A DNA stretch of 64,000 nt, taken from positions 58,053-122,052 of the forward strand of contig JAYRKY010000009.1 in the NCBI GenBank assembly GCA_041905525.1. The letters run 5' to 3'. The notes beneath the pieces are model-generated. The model did not search any database and had not been told where the DNA came from. It saw only the letters and a list, made by a program, of their open reading frames with translations. Source of the stretch: SHVO01 sp041905525. Lineage in GTDB: Bacteria; Pseudomonadota; Alphaproteobacteria; Rhodospirillales; Rhodospirillaceae. Made by a program: the position numbers and the translations under genes. Position 1 is the first letter of the stretch. Each line of letters opens with the position of its first letter. Below are positions 17,890 to 25,552 of the stretch, one piece after another.

Positions 17890-20800
17890 ATGGCGTTACT
17901 CGCGACCGAGATTCAGCTGATGTCGACGACCGACGTCGCGAGTCTGACCACAACGGTCATCCGCGGTCTGACATCCACCGAAATCAATTACTTCTCGACC
18001 ACGCAGATTGCCGCCCTCACGGAAGCGCAGCTCGACATGCTTTCGGCGCGTGTTGTCGGGGGGATGAACGCCACTACCTTTGGCGCCTTCACGACCACCC
18101 AGTTCGGTAGCCTTGATGCGACGCAGCTTAAGGCGGTCACGACGACCAACCTGCAGCTCCTTGGCACCGCGCATATCACCTCGTTGACCTCGGTGCAGAT
18201 CGGCGCGCTGTCGACCTCGCAGATCAACGCGCTGTCGACGACAAACATTGCCGCGCTGACCACGACCCAGCTCGATGGATTGACCACCGCGCAACTGCGC
18301 GGGTTCAGCATCACGGCGTTCAATGCCCTCAACGCCACTCAGATCCTGAGTCTGTCGGCGGCCCAGCTCGGGGCGTTGAGCGCCACGAACTTCGGCGAAC
18401 TCGAGGCGACTGAAATAGCCGGCCTTACGACGGAACAGATTGACGGCCTTCAGTCGAGCCAGATCAAGGCGATCGACACGGTCAGCATTACGGGACTCAC
18501 CTCGACCCAGCTCGCAAGCTTCACGACCTCGCAAGTCAAAGGGATCGACGCGACAAGCCTCACGGCCCTGACAACGTCGCAACTCTCCGGTCTGGCTTCG
18601 ACGCACATCGCGGCGATGAGCAGCACGCAGCTCAACGCGTTCTCCACCACGGTTTTCGCGCACCTGTCCACGGTCCAGATTTCGGGTCTCGGCAAAACGC
18701 AGGTGGGCGGTCTCGATTCCACCCATATCGCCGCGTTCTCGACGACGGCGGTGGCGCATCTCGGTACGGCGGTCCTGAAGGGGCTGAAGAGCACGCAGAT
18801 CGCGGCCTTCTCGACGACGCAGGTCAGTGCCCTCACCACAACCCAGATTGCGTCGCTGGCGAAGAGTCAGCTTGAGGGCATGTCGGATGAAGACGTTGCA
18901 GGCCTGACGCCGGGTCAATACGAAGCCTATCTTCTAGTGCGGGGTGTGCCGCTCAACTCAACGCAAATCGGCGCGCTGAGCACCACGCAATTCAGTTCGT
19001 TCTCGGCGACCATCATAAAGTCGCTGACCTCGTCTCAGGTTGCCGCCCTCAATACGGCGCTGATCGCCGGCATGACGGCCACGCAGATCGGCGGGCTCTC
19101 CGGCAACAATATCAAAGGGCTGGTCTCAGCCCAGATTCAGGCGCTCTCGACGACGAACCTTGCTGCCCTGACGGTGACCCAACTCGACGGCCTCACCTCG
19201 ACGCAGATGGGCGCATTCTCGCCGCTTGCTTTCGCGTCCTTCAGCACGACCCAGATTACGAGTCTCTCTGCCTCGCAGTTCGCGGGCTTGAGCTCGACGG
19301 TCATCGCGTCGCTGACGACAACGCAATTGAGCGCGGTGACGACAAGCCAGATTGCCGCCCTTCCTGCGAGCAGCGTCGGCGCGTTCAACGGCTTGCAGTT
19401 CGCCGCCCTGTCAGGGGCTGTGCTGGGCGCCATGAAAACGTCCCAGATCGCCGCAATCACGACCGCGAATATCTCGTCCTTAACAACGGTGCAGCTCGCA
19501 GGTCTAAAGTCCAGCCAGGTCGCGGTGCTGACCTCGGCGCAAATCGGCGCGCTTTCGCTTCAAAGTATCGCGAACCTATCGACGAGCCAGATCAAGTCGC
19601 TTAAATCGACCCAGATTTCCGCGCTCAGCACGGCGCAGTTCGCCGCGCTCAACGAAACCCAGGTCGCGGAACTCACCGCCTCGCAAATCGGCGTCATCAC
19701 GCCGCAGCAGATGGCGCAGCTGACAGCCACCGAAATCGGCGCGCTATCGGCAGCTGCCTTGAAGGCGCTCAGCTCCGCTGCGATGTCGGGCCTGACGACC
19801 ACCCAATTCTCCGGCTTGTCGCAGACCGACCTTGAGGCGCTGACCTCCAAGCAGGTGGCCGGTCTATCGACCGCGATATTCGCCCAGCTCACCACCACCC
19901 AGATCACCGGCTTCACGGCGTCGCAGATCAAGGCCCTGTCCACGGCCCAGTTGACCGCCATCACGACGACGAACATTGCGCATATGGATCTGGATCAGGT
20001 CCGCGCGCTGAGCTCGGGCCAGATCAGTGTGATGAGCACGGCACAGTTCAACGCCTTCACCTCAACTCAGTTCGCAGAGTTAACCGCGAACCAAATCGTG
20101 GGGATGACCACCGCGCAAGCGGCCGGCCTCACATCAAGCCAGTGGGGCGACCTTGCGACCGGCGCGCTCAAGGCGCTTGGCGCAAATATCTATGCCTCCC
20201 TGACGGCGGCGCAGTTCACCGGGTTCTCGAGCACCGATGTCGGCGTATTGTCCAGCTCGCAAATCTCGCAACTTTCGACGGCGATCTTCGCCAGCATTAC
20301 CACCGTCCAGCTGGCCGGACTCACGGCGGCGCAGTTCAAGGGAATCACGACCAATCAGTTGTTGTCGTTGACGACGACCAGCATCGCGGCCTTGGACACA
20401 ACCCAAGTCAAGGCTCTTGCCGTGGCCCAGGTCGCCGCGTTCAGCACCACCCAGTTCCGCGCGCTGACCGCGACGCAGATCGGCGACATGTCGGTGCAGC
20501 AACTGGCGGGGATCACGGCGACTCAGCTTGCGCATATGACCTCGACGCAAATTTCCGAGTTCCCCGAAGCCGCGATCAAGGCGCTGACCCCGACGTCCAT
20601 TGCCGGGTTGACCACTACGCAGTTCTCCGGGCTCAGCAGCAGCGCGATCAGCGGTTTGACCACATCTCAGATCGCGCGCCTTTCAAGCGCCGTGTTCGCC
20701 GGTATGACCACGGGGCAGCTTTCCGGGCTGACGTCATCCCAGATCAAGGCCTTGGTGCCCTCGCAAATTTCTGCGCTCAGCAACAACGCCATTCAGGCTT

Positions 20801-20973
20801 TGACCGCGACGCAGTTGGACGGGCTCGAAGTGACCGAGATCCGTGCGCTGACGACGACGCAAGTCTCGGCGCTAACGACCACCCAGCTCAGCACCTTCAC
20901 TGCGACCCAAGCCTCGGGCTTCTACGTCGGGACACTTTCGACATCGCAGTTCCAAGCGCTGTTCGGCGGTTAA
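17890..20973 (+). CDS. giant octapeptide-repeat protein of unknown function
   Basis: A 1027-residue protein consisting, from residue 3 to 1010, of 126 consecutive 8-residue units with no insertion or deletion. Then come FYVGT, one more octad (LSTSQFQA) and LFGG. The consensus is [LFMI]-[ST]-[ST]-[TSA]-Q-[ILVF]-x-[AGS]. Hydrophobics fall at positions 1 and 6, and small residues at 8. One unit (YLLVRGVP, residues 347-354) breaks the pattern. Units lacking Q recur every 17 octads in the C-terminal half. There is almost no Cys, no signal peptide, no membrane segment and no recognised domain. The regular spacing suggests a solenoid or fibre. ATG 17890 has GGGGA 6 bases upstream and starts two residues before the first octad; a GTG at 17839 is less likely. 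The gene stands alone between the rplS terminator and a convergent Mpo1-like gene. I do not recognise a function; an adhesin, surface layer or ice-binding-like solenoid are speculative options. Confidence 0.9.
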   Translation: MALLATEIQLMSTTDVASLTTTVIRGLTSTEINYFSTTQIAALTEAQLDMLSARVVGGMNATTFGAFTTTQFGSLDATQLKAVTTTNLQLLGTAHITSLTSVQIGALSTSQINALSTTNIAALTTTQLDGLTTAQLRGFSITAFNALNATQILSLSAAQLGALSATNFGELEATEIAGLTTEQIDGLQSSQIKAIDTVSITGLTSTQLASFTTSQVKGIDATSLTALTTSQLSGLASTHIAAMSSTQLNAFSTTVFAHLSTVQISGLGKTQVGGLDSTHIAAFSTTAVAHLGTAVLKGLKSTQIAAFSTTQVSALTTTQIASLAKSQLEGMSDEDVAGLTPGQYEAYLLVRGVPLNSTQIGALSTTQFSSFSATIIKSLTSSQVAALNTALIAGMTATQIGGLSGNNIKGLVSAQIQALSTTNLAALTVTQLDGLTSTQMGAFSPLAFASFSTTQITSLSASQFAGLSSTVIASLTTTQLSAVTTSQIAALPASSVGAFNGLQFAALSGAVLGAMKTSQIAAITTANISSLTTVQLAGLKSSQVAVLTSAQIGALSLQSIANLSTSQIKSLKSTQISALSTAQFAALNETQVAELTASQIGVITPQQMAQLTATEIGALSAAALKALSSAAMSGLTTTQFSGLSQTDLEALTSKQVAGLSTAIFAQLTTTQITGFTASQIKALSTAQLTAITTTNIAHMDLDQVRALSSGQISVMSTAQFNAFTSTQFAELTANQIVGMTTAQAAGLTSSQWGDLATGALKALGANIYASLTAAQFTGFSSTDVGVLSSSQISQLSTAIFASITTVQLAGLTAAQFKGITTNQLLSLTTTSIAALDTTQVKALAVAQVAAFSTTQFRALTATQIGDMSVQQLAGITATQLAHMTSTQISEFPEAAIKALTPTSIAGLTTTQFSGLSSSAISGLTTSQIARLSSAVFAGMTTGQLSGLTSSQIKALVPSQISALSNNAIQALTATQLDGLEVTEIRALTTTQVSALTTTQLSTFTATQASGFYVGTLSTSQFQALFGG

Positions 20974-20977
20974 GCGG

Positions 20978-21316
20978 TCAGCCGGGCAGTACGCCCGCGC
21001 GCTCAAGATGCGGCCGTAAACGGCCTGAGATCCACAAACCGAACATGCGGAAGTCGCTGATCAGCGACCACGCCGGATAGGTGAAGGTCGCCGGGCGGTT
21101 ATGTTCGACCGCCATATGCGCGATCCAGGCGAAGCCGTATCCCGCGAGCGGGACAAGAAGCCAAGTCCAGCCGCCGTTTATCACGGCATATGCCGTACAG
21201 GCGATAGCAAGGCTCGTTCCCATGTAATGAAGCGCGCGCGTTGCGGGACGCGCGTGCTCGCGCAGATAGAACGGCCAGAACTCGGCATAGGTCGTGATGC
21301 GGGATGTGCTCGTCAT
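20978..21316 (-). CDS. Mpo1-like (DUF962) small membrane protein
   Basis: A 112-residue protein of the DUF962 family, related to yeast Mpo1, an iron-dependent dioxygenase in phytosphingosine and 2-hydroxy fatty acid breakdown. The family pattern is seen in FWPFYLREHARPATRALHY, GYGFAWIAHMAVEHNRPATF and YPAWSLISDFRM; the conserved His residues are candidate iron ligands. Two or three hydrophobic stretches predict an inner-membrane location. Its stop lies 4 bases from that of the convergent repeat gene. Bacterial substrate is unknown. Confidence 0.88.
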   Translation of the reverse strand: MTSTSRITTYAEFWPFYLREHARPATRALHYMGTSLAIACTAYAVINGGWTWLLVPLAGYGFAWIAHMAVEHNRPATFTYPAWSLISDFRMFGLWISGRLRPHLERAGVLPG

Positions 21317-21447
21317 CGGCGCTCAGCCTCTCCTGCGGCGGCCGGACCCGAGGGGAGGTGCGGGCGCCGCTGCTTGCTCTCGCGGGCGGGTGAGCGTAGT
21401 TTGCCGCACCTTTTTTGGCCCTGGAAGACGAAGAACGGACCCTCAAG

Positions 21448-22506
21448 ATGCCCGATAACGCCCGCGTCCCCGCTCGCAAGCAAGGCTATGTCGTCGCCGT
21501 CATCGGCGCCACCGGCAACGTCGGCCGCGAGATGCTGAACATCCTCTACGACCGCCAGTTCCCGGTCTCGAAAGTCATCGCCCTGGCTTCCGAACGTTCG
21601 GTTGGAAAAGAGGTCTCTTTCGGCGACGACGAGGTGCTCAAGGTCCAGGACCTCGCGACCTTCGACTTCAAGGGCGTGCACATCGCGCTGTCTTCTCCCG
21701 GCGCGAAGGTCTCGGCGGTTCACAGCCCGCGCGCGGCCGCGGCGGGCTGCGTGGTGATCGACAACACCTCGCACTTCCGTATGGATCCCGATGTGCCGCT
21801 GGTCGTGCCGGAAGTGAACCCGGAGGCCATCGCCCGCTACAAGAAGAAGGGCATCATCGCCAATCCGAACTGCTCGACCATCCAGATGGTCACGGCCCTG
21901 AAGCCGCTGCATGACGCCTTCAAGATCAAGCGCGTGGTCGTGTCCACCTATCAGTCGACATCCGGCAAGGGCAAAGACGCGATGGACGAGCTGTTCAACC
22001 AGACCAAAGGCATCTACGCCAACCAGTCGCCGTCCGAGACCAAGTCTTTGTTCACCAAGCAGATCGCCTTCAACGTCATTCCGCACATCGACGTCTTCCT
22101 CGATAGCGGCGAGACCAAGGAAGAGTGGAAGATGGTGGTCGAGACCCGTAAGATTCTCGATCCCGAGATCAAGGTGCACGCCAATTGCGCCCGGGTGGCC
22201 ACGTTCATCGGCCACGCCGAATACATCAACATCGAATGCGAGCGCCCCATCAGCGACCGGGAAGCGCGCGAAATTCTTTCCAAAGCGCCCGGGATCGCCG
22301 TCGTCGACCGCCGCGCCGACGAGGGCTATGTCACGCCGGCCGAAGTGGGCGGGGAAGACCCCGTCTACATCTCGCGCATCCGCAAAGACGCCAGCGTTGA
22401 AAATGGCCTGTCGTTCTGGTGCGTGGCCGACAACCTTCGCAAGGGCGCGGCGCTCAACGCCGTCCAGATCGCCGAAGTGCTGGCCAAGGACTATCTCAAG
22501 GTCTAA
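21448..22506 (+). CDS. asd: aspartate-semialdehyde dehydrogenase
   Basis: A 352-residue NADPH-dependent enzyme making aspartate semialdehyde, the branch point to lysine/DAP, threonine and methionine. The Rossmann motif GATGNVGREML is near the N-terminus. The catalytic cysteine is in NPNCSTIQM, and the substrate arginine and histidine region is near IGHAEYINIE. ATG 21448 is chosen; a TTG at 21415 would add 11 untypical residues. It supplies the DAP pathway in which dapF (11782) acts. A bidirectional terminator follows. Confidence 0.97.
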   Translation: MPDNARVPARKQGYVVAVIGATGNVGREMLNILYDRQFPVSKVIALASERSVGKEVSFGDDEVLKVQDLATFDFKGVHIALSSPGAKVSAVHSPRAAAAGCVVIDNTSHFRMDPDVPLVVPEVNPEAIARYKKKGIIANPNCSTIQMVTALKPLHDAFKIKRVVVSTYQSTSGKGKDAMDELFNQTKGIYANQSPSETKSLFTKQIAFNVIPHIDVFLDSGETKEEWKMVVETRKILDPEIKVHANCARVATFIGHAEYINIECERPISDREAREILSKAPGIAVVDRRADEGYVTPAEVGGEDPVYISRIRKDASVENGLSFWCVADNLRKGAALNAVQIAEVLAKDYLKV

Positions 22507-22530
22507 GGCGTCATCGTCGGCAAAAAGAAA

Positions 22531-22556
22531 GGCGGCTCTCGCGGGAGCCGCCTTTT
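22531..22556. terminator. bidirectional terminator between asd and lysE-like gene
   Basis: Stem GGCGGCTC (22531-22538) / GAGCCGCC (22545-22552) with a 6-base loop. On the plus strand it is followed by TTTTGTTT and on the minus strand by TTTCTTTTT, so it can stop both convergent transcripts. Confidence 0.85.
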
Positions 22557-22576
22557 GTTTGCGCCGGTACTGCGCG

Positions 22577-23221
22577 CTAGTTCATGAAGGCCCGGTAGAT
22601 CACCGTGCCGAGCACGGCCACGCCCGACAAAATGATCAGGGCGCCCGAGAAGCGGTTCATACGTTCCAAGCTGCGCTCCACCATGCCGCCGCGCCATGAG
22701 CCGGCCGTACCGGCAAGAATCAGCCACCACGCCGCCGATCCGCCGAACACGCCGGTAACCAACGCAAGCGCGTCGTCGGGTCCGGTTTGCGCATGCGACG
22801 GTCCGAAGGCCGCGAACACGCCCAGCGCCGCGAACATGGTCGCGGGGTTGGTGATCGCCATGCTGAACGCGGTGATGAAGTCCCGCTGCAGGCTTTGGAC
22901 ATTCAGCTGACCGTCCGCGAGCAGCACGGGCGCACGGTAGGTGAGCAGGCCGACGGCCAGGACGATGATGCCGCCGACCAGCCCAATCGCGACCTCATGG
23001 GCGATGATGAATGTGCTGATCACCGTGAGGCCCAGACCGGCGATGGCGCCGAAGACCATATCGGCCACCGCGGCGCCAAGACCCGCGGCGAAGCCTTCCA
23101 AGCGGCCGCGGGCGAGGGCGCGTCTCACGCAAATCAACGCGACCGGACCGATCGGCGCCGCCAAAGCGAAACCGGCGGCGAGGCCGCGTACGAATGCAAA
23201 CTCAAACAGCGCGAAAGTCAT
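22577..23221 (-). CDS. LysE-family amino-acid exporter
   Basis: A 214-residue membrane protein with about six hydrophobic segments. The LysE/RhtB signature is at the N-terminus (GFALAAPIGPVALICVRRAL, near residues 17-36), and the block AITNPATMFAALGVFAAF is near 123-140. Members export lysine, arginine, homoserine or related metabolites by proton exchange. The substrate cannot be told; the neighbouring asd makes the lysine family plausible but unproven. Monocistronic, convergent with asd. Confidence 0.9.
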   Translation of the reverse strand: MTFALFEFAFVRGLAAGFALAAPIGPVALICVRRALARGRLEGFAAGLGAAVADMVFGAIAGLGLTVISTFIIAHEVAIGLVGGIIVLAVGLLTYRAPVLLADGQLNVQSLQRDFITAFSMAITNPATMFAALGVFAAFGPSHAQTGPDDALALVTGVFGGSAAWWLILAGTAGSWRGGMVERSLERMNRFSGALIILSGVAVLGTVIYRAFMN

Positions 23222-23398
23222 GCGTTCGGGTAACTTCTCACTGTGAATGGGATGGCGCCTAAATAACGTTTCTCGTCCCGTTCTTCAAGTTTAGGGGCCA
23301 TTTGCACGCATATCGCGAGTGTGGGCGAGGCTTGTAACCGCCTGTCCGATACGTCAAAAAATAATGATGTGAAGGCCTTACAATCCATCAGGAGCGAT

Positions 23399-24268
23399 AT
23401 GACGGCCCCGAATGCCCAGCGCCTGCGCCGCAGTCTGTTGTACGTCCCGGCCTCGAATGCGAGGGCGCTCGAAAAGGCGAGGTCGCTGCCGGCCGACGGA
23501 TTTATCGTCGATCTTGAAGATGCGGTGCTGCCGGACGCCAAAGCGGGCGCGCGCGAGGCCGCGGTTCAGTTGATTCGCTCCGGCGGTCTGGCGGGCCGCG
23601 AAGTGATCGTGCGCGTGAACGGGCTGGATACACCTTGGATCAGGGACGATCTCGCCGCCCTCTCGGAAGTGCGCGCGCCTGCGATTCTTGTGCCGAAGGT
23701 CAACGGGCCGGATGACCTGCAGCGTGTTGCGGGCAGCTTGTCGCACGCCGAAGACGTGGAACTCTGGGCGATGATGGAAACGCCGCTCTCAATCCTGAAT
23801 GCGCGTGACATTGCCGCCGCAGCGCCGTCGCTGACCGGGCTGGTGGTCGGCACGAACGACTTGGCGAAGGAGCTGCGCTGTGCGCACCCGTCAGACCGCG
23901 CTCCCATGATGACCGCCTTGCAAACCTGCGTCCTCGCCGGACGCGCTTTCGGCCTCGCGGTGATCGACGGCGTTCACATCGACCTGGATGACGAAAGGGG
24001 TTTCCTCGATTCTTGCCGCGCGAGCCGCGCATTGGGCTTTGACGGCCGTAGTTTGATTCATCCCAAACAGATTCACGGCGCGAACGAAGCCTATGCACCG
24101 TCCGAGGCCGACGTCGCGCGCGCGCGCAAGATCGTAGCCGCGCACGCCGCCGCCACGGCGGACGGAAAAGCCATCGTGATCGTAGACGGGCGCCTGGTCG
24201 AGTTCCTGCATGTCAAGGATGCGGAACGCATCCTTGCCCAAGCGGATCAGATCGCCGCCCTGCGCTAG
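23399..24268 (+). CDS. HpcH/HpaI-type CoA ester lyase (CitE-like)
   Basis: A 289-residue TIM-barrel lyase of the CitE/malyl-CoA lyase family. The start RRSLLYVPASNARALEKAR and the metal-binding segment GFIVDLEDAVLPDAK are diagnostic; VGTNDLAKELR and GFDGRSLIHPKQI are the later blocks. It probably cleaves or forms a 3-hydroxyacyl-CoA such as malyl- or citramalyl-CoA, but without citD/citF genes nearby it is not citrate lyase proper. ATG 23399 has AGGAGC 5 bases upstream; the frame is open to 23321. Monocistronic. Confidence 0.9.
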   Translation: MTAPNAQRLRRSLLYVPASNARALEKARSLPADGFIVDLEDAVLPDAKAGAREAAVQLIRSGGLAGREVIVRVNGLDTPWIRDDLAALSEVRAPAILVPKVNGPDDLQRVAGSLSHAEDVELWAMMETPLSILNARDIAAAAPSLTGLVVGTNDLAKELRCAHPSDRAPMMTALQTCVLAGRAFGLAVIDGVHIDLDDERGFLDSCRASRALGFDGRSLIHPKQIHGANEAYAPSEADVARARKIVAAHAAATADGKAIVIVDGRLVEFLHVKDAERILAQADQIAALR

Positions 24269-24272
24269 CAAA

Positions 24273-24299
24273 AACGCCGTCCGGGAAGGACGGCGTTTC
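24273..24299. terminator. terminator shared by the CitE-like gene and the convergent secreted-protein gene
   Basis: Stem AACGCCGTCC (24273-24282) / GGACGGCGTT (24288-24297) with a 5-base loop. The T-run is stronger on the minus strand (GTTTTTGC) than on the plus strand (TTTCC), so it may chiefly end the minus-strand transcript from 25193. Confidence 0.7.
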
Positions 24300-24548
24300 C
24301 GCGCAAGGGAGGAGAGAGAGCCTGCATCACGCAAAAACGCAGGCGTTAGCAAGTCAAACGAACGCAAGACCACGCGTTCAGTCGCGGCAGGTCAAAACAT
24401 CCGACGTGGTCGGCCAGTAAGCACAGCACACAAACGCACTCAGGAAACACGCAAACGTAATCAGGGCATCAATATAAAGATCAAGCATCGCCGCGACTGC
24501 CTCAAACAAACTCACGAACTCAAACACACGCAACGCACGTCTATCCTC
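24300..24548 (-). other. gene-free, strongly skewed stretch; possible long 3' UTR
   Basis: About 250 bases without a credible gene. The plus strand is A/C-rich with repeated AAACGCA/CACACGC-like words, hence T/G-rich on the minus strand. It lies between the stop of the secreted Ala/Gly protein gene (24549) and the terminator at 24273, so it would be transcribed as that gene's 3' UTR. A small palindrome AACGC-AG-GCGTT is at 24336-24347. A Lys/Arg-rich plus-strand frame across it looks spurious. Confidence 0.35.
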
Positions 24549-25193
24549 TTAGGGTCTGACACGGGTCCCTGCCGCGCCGGTGATGGAACCGCCGGCATTG
24601 CCGCCGCCCTCCAAACGCCCAGCCTCTAAATTGCCGGACGTTGCGGCGCTCCCCGAAAACGACGATTCGCCGCTGACGGTAAGATCGCCCGCGGTGTCGG
24701 CCGCCCGGCCGCGCGCCGCGTCAGCGGCGCCCCGCGCGTTGCCGGCCGCAACACCGGCGGCGCCTTCAGCGTGGCCTTCGGCGACATTGGCCGCCCCGCG
24801 CGCGTGACCGGCGGCGACGCTCGCCGCGCCTTCTGCATTGCCGCGCGCGACGCCGGCGGTATTGGTCGCCGCGCGACCGCCAACCTCCGCGGCCGCATCG
24901 GCGTTCGCCTTTCCGCTCCGCGCCGCGCCGGAGACTGAGCTTTTCGCGCGCGCTCCCGCCCGCGAGGTCGCCCGCGCCGCGCCGGAAAGGTCCGGGCGAT
25001 CCAGCCGTCCATTGAGGGTGCCGGAACCCGTCGCGCCAAGGCTGCCGCCGAGGCCGCCTGAACCAAGTCCGCTTGAACCAAGTCCGCCCGCGGCGCCGAG
25101 AGATCCTCCGGCCGCGCCGCCAAGGACCTGCGCCCCGGCGGGGGCCGCGACAAAGGCCGCGATGGCGGCGGCGAAGAGTGTCGTCTTGAGCAT
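24549..25193 (-). CDS. secreted Ala/Gly-rich protein with 11-residue repeats
   Basis: A 214-residue exported protein. The signal peptide is MLKTTLFAAAIAAFVAAPAG with likely cleavage after AGA-Q (about residue 21/22). A Gly/Ser/Leu-rich segment follows (residues 24-60). Then comes an Ala-rich middle with five consecutive 11-residue units at 115-169, of the type VAxGHAxGAAx, resembling LEA-like or apolipoprotein-like hendecads that form amphipathic helices. The C-terminus is Ser/Gly-rich. ATG 25193 has an AAGGAGG ribosome-binding site; the frame is open further upstream to 25340, but that extension would bury the signal peptide. No enzyme motif. Function unknown. Confidence 0.8.
   Translation of the reverse strand: MLKTTLFAAAIAAFVAAPAGAQVLGGAAGGSLGAAGGLGSSGLGSGGLGGSLGATGSGTLNGRLDRPDLSGAARATSRAGARAKSSVSGAARSGKANADAAAEVGGRAATNTAGVARGNAEGAASVAAGHARGAANVAEGHAEGAAGVAAGNARGAADAARGRAADTAGDLTVSGESSFSGSAATSGNLEAGRLEGGGNAGGSITGAAGTRVRP
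24687..24851 (-). repeat. five tandem 33-bp units coding 11-residue repeats
   Basis: Codes residues 115-169 of the secreted protein. Units read V-A-x-G-[NH]-A-[ER]-G-A-A-x, the last one degenerate. Charged residues (R, E, H) alternate between units at fixed positions. Confidence 0.8.
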
Positions 25194-25440
25194 CTGAACC
25201 TCCTTGAGGTGATTTTCCGTCCACCCGGCGCCGACGCGCGGCGCTCGAGGTGCAATGGAGAAACGCACCCATCGCGTCAAAAGCGGGTGCAACCCAAGGC
25301 AATGTTGGGGCGGAGTTGCACTCCACATGCGTGTCGACAACCGTTGCGCACGCGAAGGGCGGGATATGCGCGCGCCCGCAAATTGCGCAGACCTGCCGCG
25401 CGCGGAATGCGTGAACAGAAGTGTCCAATTTGACCGTTCG

Positions 25441-25469
25441 TTGACTTAATAAGGTCAGGTGGGTACACA
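25441..25469 (+). promoter_or_regulatory. candidate promoter of sdhCDAB
   Basis: TTGACT at 25441-25446, 17-base spacer, TACACA at 25464-25469, 84 bases before the sdhC start. A second option is TATATT at 25531-25536, just upstream of the ATG. The remaining gap 25194-25552 (359 bases, upstream of both divergent genes) holds no credible coding frame. Confidence 0.4.
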
Positions 25470-25552
25470 ACACGTCGGGGATCGAAAACATTGGGCCCAG
25501 ACCCAAAATTTTCATTATTAATCAACGCGTTATATTGTAACGGACGCTTCCC

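Noticed and set aside
17896..18918. Arg-rich minus-strand frame opposite the octad-repeat gene
   Set aside because: It mirrors the repeat on the other strand; the plus frame has the ribosome-binding site, stop and strict octad register.
17890..20973. Repeat gene as a CRISPR-like or tandem-repeat DNA array
   Set aside because: The repeats are conserved only at protein level; DNA units vary too much for a CRISPR or minisatellite, and the frame is open throughout.
24210..24629. 139-codon Lys/Arg-rich plus-strand frame
   Set aside because: It starts inside the CitE-like gene, crosses a terminator and runs into the convergent gene; no motif or ribosome-binding site.
25209..25433. Short plus-strand frame in the sdhC upstream region
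   Set aside because: Arg/Pro-rich, no family resemblance, probably chance in a GC-rich promoter region.
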